40,350 nucleotides of DNA from Bacteroidota bacterium. Its GTDB lineage: Bacteria > Bacteroidota > Ignavibacteria > Palsa-1295. The notes below the pieces were generated by a model that ran no database searches, was not told the DNA's origin, and saw only the letters and a program-made list of their open reading frames with translations. The DNA is taken from contig JAUZOQ010000024.1 of assembly GCA_030706385.1 (NCBI GenBank), positions 1-40,350 of the forward strand, given 5' to 3'. Of this stretch, positions 35,706 through 40,350 are shown piece by piece. Each line of letters opens with the position of its first letter. Within the stretch, counting starts at the first letter, position 1. Both the position numbers and the translations under genes were made by a program.

Positions 35706-36599
35706 ATGAAACAAAGCGAGAAAATAGCGAATAATTTTTCCGATGCCTTCCTTATGGCATTGCTCGAAGGAGTGGATACATCGGAAGTTATCCGGCAATT
35801 TTCAAAGGATTATCCCGAAATGGAATCGCAATTCCGCGCGAACGCCGCATCGCTGGAATTGCTCTATGGCGATATTCGCACTTCCGGTCAAATTTCCGAA
35901 AACGAAATTTCAACCGCCTACCAAAAAGTATCGCAGAGATTAGGATCGACCGCACCGGCGAAAACTGTGCTTGCTTCCAAACCCGGATTTTTTGCGCAGA
36001 TGCGTATGGCATTTTCTTCCAGCCCGATGTGGGCCGGTGCTTCGCTTGGCATCGGCGTTGCCGTTGTCATCGCTTTGCTCTGGCAGCCATGGGTGATCAA
36101 AGAGTCGTTGAAAGAGACTGCCGAACATGCAACTCCTTCGACAATCACTCCTTCAACTCCTCAGGCACAGCAACAATTTGCAGTCAATGATGAACCGTCC
36201 GTCGATCCGATGAAGATGCCGGAAGTCCGGTATCGCGGCAAGGATACGAAACAGATGCTGAGCACGACGCAAAAGAGAATGCAGGATTCGATCGATGCTG
36301 CGCGTTTGAAAGCAATGGCAACTCCGAAAGCATTAGCTGCACCGACCGATCTTCATCTCGAACCTCTTTCTCCCGGTGCGATCTTCATTCGCTGGAAAGC
36401 TGTCGAAGGCGCTCTCAGTTATATCGTTGAGTGGAAAACCGAGAACGATGAAAACTTCAAACCTGTTACGCAGATCAGTCAGACGGGGACGCGCATCACA
36501 TCCTTAGAGAGCGGGAAAACATATTTCGTGCGTGTGATCGCAGCGAGCGGCGAACGAACCGGACCGGCGTCTGATGCCAAGAGCATCGTTGTTCCGTGA
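35706..36599 (+). CDS. Single-pass anti-sigma-like protein with external FN3 domain
   Basis: The 297-residue protein has an N-terminal cytoplasmic helical part (1-100) with 'DAFLMALLEGVDTSEVIRQF' and 'SKDYPEMESQFRANAASLEL'. This 'LLxG.D...YPE' pattern is frequent in proteins encoded just after sigma factors. One TM helix (about 108-127, 'WAGASLGIGVAVVIALLW'), a linker rich in Thr/Pro/Gln, and a fibronectin type III domain (212-297, 'PTDLHLEPLSPGAIFIRWKA') follow. No zinc-binding anti-sigma motif (HxxxCxxC) is present. The layout, sigma-side tail inside and FN3 outside, suits a transmembrane regulator. AGGAA overlaps the sigma-gene stop, and its own stop overlaps the CHAT gene start (GTGA). 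Anti-sigma function is inferred. Confidence 0.75.
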   Translation: MKQSEKIANNFSDAFLMALLEGVDTSEVIRQFSKDYPEMESQFRANAASLELLYGDIRTSGQISENEISTAYQKVSQRLGSTAPAKTVLASKPGFFAQMRMAFSSSPMWAGASLGIGVAVVIALLWQPWVIKESLKETAEHATPSTITPSTPQAQQQFAVNDEPSVDPMKMPEVRYRGKDTKQMLSTTQKRMQDSIDAARLKAMATPKALAAPTDLHLEPLSPGAIFIRWKAVEGALSYIVEWKTENDENFKPVTQISQTGTRITSLESGKTYFVRVIAASGERTGPASDAKSIVVP

Positions 36600-39085
36600 A
36601 ACTTCTCATAAGCGTACTCTCACTAACTTTCGTTTTCTTTCTCCGTTCATCGAGCGCTCAATCACCCGTTACTCCTGCTTTCGAACACACTCTTGATTCC
36701 CTGTTCTACAGCGGCGAGTATGCTTCGGGCGAAGAGATGATCCGTTCAGCAATCTCTCGCAATCAATCAACTTCCGATACCACTCTTGCCTGGCTTAGCC
36801 AGAAGCTCGGCGCATTCACTCAGGAATTGGGTAAATATGCCGATGCCGAAGATGCATATCTGCGATCGGAGAAAATTTACTCCGCGTCGCTTTCGGCCGA
36901 TCATCCGTATGTTGCTTCCGTTCTCAGCAGGCTTTCCGTTCTCTACTCCGAGCAAGGCCGGTTTGCCGATGCCTTAAGTTCTGCGCGAGAACAATTTCTC
37001 ATCTACACGAAATTCTTCGGCAAAGATCATCCTGCAACAGCTCTTGCATCGATCGTGCTGGCATTGCAGTATCTCAATACCAACCAAACCGATTCTTCCG
37101 AGCGATTGCTGGCTGAGTACCGTCCCATCATCGTGAAGAACTTCGGCGCAGTCAGCAAAGAAGCATCGCGCCTTCATGAAGCTGAGGGCAGAATGGCTTT
37201 TGCGAAGAAAGACTACCGCAAAGCGGAAGCATCATTTATCATTGCCAGGCAGACAGCGCAAAACACTCCGGGCGATAAGCATCCGCTTACTGCCCGGATC
37301 GCTTTGGCGCTGGCACGCACGAGGCTGATACTCGGAAATACCGATTCGGCGATGAGCAATATCACCGATGCGCTCGGCGTTGCATTCCGCGCAGCCCGCC
37401 CCTCGCATCCTTTTACGGCCGAGTGCCTGATGACGAAAGGATGCATCGAAGAAGCAAGCGGTAATATTCCCGCTGCATTCGGATCCTATCAACAAGCACT
37501 CGCCGTCTACAAGGAAGCGACGCGAGAGAATTTCCGTTACACAAGCGAGCGTGAGCGGCTCGCTTTTATTCGAATTGTCAATGAACAACTTTCGCGCGTC
37601 GCATCGACGACGCTGCGAACATCCGCCTTCTATCCGGGCGGTATCGGAATCTACTACGACGGCTTGCTTTTCCAGAAAGGTATCGTCCTCTCCAGTCTGC
37701 AATCGATGCGCCGAAGAGCCGTTGAATCCGGCGACTCCTCCGTGCATGCACTGCTCGATAAACTTGCAGCGATTCGCACGCGGATATCCCGACTCTCAAG
37801 CGGTACGGCATTTACCGGCAAGCCATTTCTGGATAAAGATTCGCTCGGCATGATTGCTAACGATCTCGAACGAGATCTGGCGCGCAAGGTGCAGGCCTTC
37901 GAGAAGTTGCAGGCTCTCGGGATGCATTCCTGGAAACATATCCAGGGATCGCAGACCCGCGATAACTTCTGCATCGAGATCAGCCGATTTCCCTACTATG
38001 ATGGCGAGCGCCGAACCGATACGACATACTATGCTGCACTCATTCTTCAGGGCTCCGATACAAGTGCTCCGCATCTTGCCGTGATCGGCACCGATGCCAT
38101 TGAGGATTCTTCCGTGATCAGACAGTATTTCCGATCGCTCGAAAAACATCCGCGCAAGAAGAATACCAATGCAGCGCTCATTTCGAAATTGCTCTGGTCG
38201 CCGCTCGAGCCGTTCGTTGCCGGAGCGAAGAAGATCTTCATTGCTCCCGATGGCATTTACGATCAGATCGCAATTCCGGCGCTCTTCGATAATAGCGGCA
38301 AGCGCCTGCTCGAGCAATTCCAGATCGCAACGGTTGCAACGACGGCGGATGCTGCCGAGCTCGAGCCGCAGTTCGATTCGGCATCGATCGATATCTTTGC
38401 CAATCCCGATTTCTCTGCCGGAGAACTCGAGCCTCTGCCCGGCACAATGAGAGAAGCGGAATCGATCTCGCAAATCTTTGACGGCTACAAATGGAAAGTG
38501 CATTCATTTACACTTGGAGATGCAACCGAAAAAAATCTGAAGCTTCGGCATCATCCATCAATTTTGCATATTGCAACGCATGGAAGATTTTCATCGAACT
38601 CCGAATCCGTAATTGCCTCCGATAGTCTTGAGTCGAGCAATCCGTTCACTCTCGAGAATTCGCTGATCGGATCGGCTTTGTATTTTACCGGAGCGAATAT
38701 CACGCTGGCAAAAGGCTCTTCCGATCCGGCGAACGACGGAGTACTTACGGCTCTGGAAGCCATGGATCTTGACCTGCAAGGCACCGATCTTGTCACCTTA
38801 AGCGCCTGCGAAAGCGGCAAAGGAATTATCCAGCCCGGCGAGGGTGCATTCGGGCTTGCGCGTGCCCTCCGCACTGCCGGAGCACAGAACATCCTTATGA
38901 GCCTCTGGCAAGTGCCGGATAAGGAGACAAAAGAACTGATGACGGCATTCTATTCCCATCTCAAAGGTGACAGGCTCGGAGAGGCATTCCGAAATGCGCA
39001 GCTCGAAGAGCGCGAGATCATCCGGAAACGATACGGCGACGATATCCCCTATTTCTGGGCCGGATTCGTCCTTATCGGACAATAG
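36596..39085 (+). CDS. Exported TPR-CHAT caspase-like protease
   Basis: The 829-residue protein starts at a GTG overlapping the previous stop (GTGA) and has a signal peptide ('MKLLISVLSLTFVFFLRSSS'). Residues ~40-340 are TPR repeats of kinesin-light-chain type ('ADAEDAYLRSEKIYSASLSA', 'DHPYVASVLSRLSVLYSEQG'). The C-terminal ~250 residues are a CHAT domain with catalytic His662 in 'ILHIATHGRF' and Cys738 in 'LVTLSACESGKG', then 'GEGAFGLARALRTAGAQNIL' and 'DIPYFWAGFVLIG'. CHAT proteins are caspase/separase-related cysteine peptidases, often activated through their TPRs. The signal peptide places this one in the envelope, next to a membrane protein with an external domain that could be its target. 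The start is fixed by the coupling overlap. Confidence 0.9.
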   Translation: MKLLISVLSLTFVFFLRSSSAQSPVTPAFEHTLDSLFYSGEYASGEEMIRSAISRNQSTSDTTLAWLSQKLGAFTQELGKYADAEDAYLRSEKIYSASLSADHPYVASVLSRLSVLYSEQGRFADALSSAREQFLIYTKFFGKDHPATALASIVLALQYLNTNQTDSSERLLAEYRPIIVKNFGAVSKEASRLHEAEGRMAFAKKDYRKAEASFIIARQTAQNTPGDKHPLTARIALALARTRLILGNTDSAMSNITDALGVAFRAARPSHPFTAECLMTKGCIEEASGNIPAAFGSYQQALAVYKEATRENFRYTSERERLAFIRIVNEQLSRVASTTLRTSAFYPGGIGIYYDGLLFQKGIVLSSLQSMRRRAVESGDSSVHALLDKLAAIRTRISRLSSGTAFTGKPFLDKDSLGMIANDLERDLARKVQAFEKLQALGMHSWKHIQGSQTRDNFCIEISRFPYYDGERRTDTTYYAALILQGSDTSAPHLAVIGTDAIEDSSVIRQYFRSLEKHPRKKNTNAALISKLLWSPLEPFVAGAKKIFIAPDGIYDQIAIPALFDNSGKRLLEQFQIATVATTADAAELEPQFDSASIDIFANPDFSAGELEPLPGTMREAESISQIFDGYKWKVHSFTLGDATEKNLKLRHHPSILHIATHGRFSSNSESVIASDSLESSNPFTLENSLIGSALYFTGANITLAKGSSDPANDGVLTALEAMDLDLQGTDLVTLSACESGKGIIQPGEGAFGLARALRTAGAQNILMSLWQVPDKETKELMTAFYSHLKGDRLGEAFRNAQLEEREIIRKRYGDDIPYFWAGFVLIGQ

Positions 39086-39137
39086 GACCGGAGAACTGTC
39101 ACAGAGCGAAATTGACGAACGTTTCTTCTATATACCT

Positions 39138-40262
39138 ATGCGAACAGTATTCTACCGATCGATCCTCGCACTGGCTGCCGTAATGACTCTCGGCTTCCGG
39201 AGCGAGCTGTGCGCTCAGCCCTTGCGGTGTGAGCTTGCGATCTCTCCGCGGCCATCGACACGGCTTGCCGAGTGGAGCAGCCGCCGCGAAACGGCCACGC
39301 TCATGATCTTCAACACCGGCGATAAACCGGCCAATGTGAAGATCGATGCACGCCTATCGCTTAACGGCTCGCTCATTGCTTCGACAAAAGCGGGATCGAT
39401 GCCCGTACTTCAGATACCGGTCGGCGGACCGGCCATCTTTTATGCCGGAGATCTTTTCCCCGAGAATGCCGTCAGCTTTTTCGGCGATCTCAAACAGACG
39501 ACGATGCGATCCGGAATCCTGCCCGAAGGCAGTTACGAATTGTGCATCACGCTCATGAGCCCGCAGACGAACCAACCTGTCTCGGCACCAACATGCCGTT
39601 CGTTCTTTCTTGCGAAGTTGATCTTGCCGACGTTGCTCCAACCCGAAGATAACAAGAAGATCATCAGCGGCACGCAGTCGACGACGCTTTTCGTCTGGAG
39701 CCCGTTGATCCCTGTTTCATCGGCATCGGTCGTATACCGTCTTCGTCTTGTCGAAGTCCTGCCCGGCCAATCGGCCCAGCAGGCCTTTTCGGTCAACCTA
39801 CCGCTATTCGAACGCACGGCTCCGAACTCGACGCAGCTTCTCTGGCCTCCGGAAATTCCCTTGCCCGCATCCGGCGCAACACTTGCATGGGGTGTGCAGC
39901 CCGAAGACGATCAGGGAAATCCGCTCGTTCTGCCCGAGCGCTATACGAATGCTTTCAATCTCATCGTTCTCCCATCGAAAGATGAATGCGCGAAACTTCA
40001 GACAAAGATCGCCAACCTTCGCCAGGAAGGATTAGCTATCGAAGAGCAGTACTGGTCGGCCGACGGCCTGCTTCAGCGAACCACACAACTCCTCGAAGAA
40101 GCCGAAGAACGCGCCGATGCACTCGATATCCAAAAGATGAAAACAGAAGTAGCAAGCGCCGGAAAGAAACTCGAAGAGATAAGAGTCACCTTCGATTCAG
40201 CCAGAAAAAAATACGACGATGCGATTACCAAGTACGAAGAGTGCTTGGGGGGAAGTCGATAG
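39138..40262 (+). CDS. Secreted protein with Ig-like domains and C-terminal coiled coil
   Basis: From the ATG at 39138 the 374-residue protein has a signal peptide ('YRSILALAAVMTLGFRSELC', AQ cleavage). The middle, around residues 150-270, includes 'LLQPEDNKKIISGTQSTTLF', 'VYRLRLVEVLPGQSAQQAF' and 'LAWGVQPEDDQGNPL'. This is the Ig/FN3-like pattern, ending in YAWxV, common in Bacteroidota surface proteins of the TANFOR type. The last ~90 residues form a charged coiled coil. The frame upstream to 38967 overlaps the CHAT gene and lacks a signal peptide, so 39138 was chosen. It follows the CHAT gene by 52 bases and may be an outside partner or substrate. Function is unknown. Confidence 0.7.
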   Translation: MRTVFYRSILALAAVMTLGFRSELCAQPLRCELAISPRPSTRLAEWSSRRETATLMIFNTGDKPANVKIDARLSLNGSLIASTKAGSMPVLQIPVGGPAIFYAGDLFPENAVSFFGDLKQTTMRSGILPEGSYELCITLMSPQTNQPVSAPTCRSFFLAKLILPTLLQPEDNKKIISGTQSTTLFVWSPLIPVSSASVVYRLRLVEVLPGQSAQQAFSVNLPLFERTAPNSTQLLWPPEIPLPASGATLAWGVQPEDDQGNPLVLPERYTNAFNLIVLPSKDECAKLQTKIANLRQEGLAIEEQYWSADGLLQRTTQLLEEAEERADALDIQKMKTEVASAGKKLEEIRVTFDSARKKYDDAITKYEECLGGSR

Positions 40263-40342
40263 TCGATGGTCGATGGTCGATGGTAGAAGAAAGTTGGTAG
40301 CTGGTAGAAGCTAGTCGTTAGTCTTTAGTCTTTAGTCGTTAG
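40254..40342. repeat. Heptanucleotide repeats at the 3' end of the operon
   Basis: Four 7-base units, AGTCGAT twice and GGTCGAT twice, fill 40254-40281 and contain the stop codon of the preceding gene. After a Gly/Ala/Thr-rich gap come AGTCGTT, AGTCTTT, AGTCTTT and AGTCGTT (40313-40340). Both sets share the form (A/G)GTCNNT and look like slippage-prone microsatellites. The array may continue beyond the window. Confidence 0.8.
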
Positions 40343-40350
40343 CAAAAGGA

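Overview
The window looks like a chromosomal segment of a Gram-negative, didermic bacterium of the Bacteroidota/Ignavibacteria/Kapabacteria part of the FCB group. The evidence is three secreted proteins ending in type IX secretion (T9SS) sorting domains, an LptD outer-membrane LPS transporter, KdsC, a BshC bacillithiol-synthase end, and several promoters of the Bacteroidota form (TTTG, about 20 bases, TAnnTTTG). The exact lineage cannot be fixed from this sequence alone. No insertion sequence, prophage or CRISPR array was seen.

Layout. 1-4087: 3' end of bshC, tRNA-Arg(ACG), a TolB-propeller lipoprotein and a T9SS-exported BNR-propeller protein. 4278-8067: a two-component system (periplasmic-propeller histidine kinase plus NarL-type regulator), divergent from that propeller protein. 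8328-14080 (minus strand): an apparent respiratory or nitrosative-stress region. It holds an orphan NuoF-like flavoprotein, a DNR-like Crp/Fnr regulator, then a cupin, a DUF2249 protein, a NorC-like membrane cytochrome c, a DUF1858-DUF2249 protein, a 12-TM heme-copper-oxidase-like protein and a DUF59 protein. A Crp/Fnr palindrome sits at the activator position of the promoter before the cupin gene. 14659-18306: a 1215-residue secreted beta-roll protein made of 'NTAxG..NTTG' repeats. 18454-22163: kdsC, a second BNR/T9SS protein and a Tat-type DOPA-dioxygenase-like enzyme.

22249-31853 (minus strand): housekeeping genes ftsH, tilS, lptD and the queuosine-precursor genes queC, queD, queF and queE. 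queC, lptD and tilS overlap, so preQ1 synthesis, LPS assembly and tRNA-Ile lysidine modification appear co-transcribed. 32008-33240: a kelch-propeller T9SS protein. 33349-34822: tRNA-Pro(CGG), a candidate small RNA with its own promoter and terminator, a small secreted protein and tRNA-Gly(CCC).

34908-40262 (plus strand) is the most intriguing unit. It is a tightly coupled set of a sigma-70-family factor with a hydrophobic C-terminal tail, a single-pass anti-sigma-like protein with an outside FN3 domain, an exported TPR-CHAT caspase-like protease with its His/Cys dyad intact, and an exported Ig-like/coiled-coil protein. I infer a sigma/anti-sigma signalling system in which an envelope CHAT protease might cut the membrane protein. 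This is a hypothesis from gene order and domains, not something the sequence proves.
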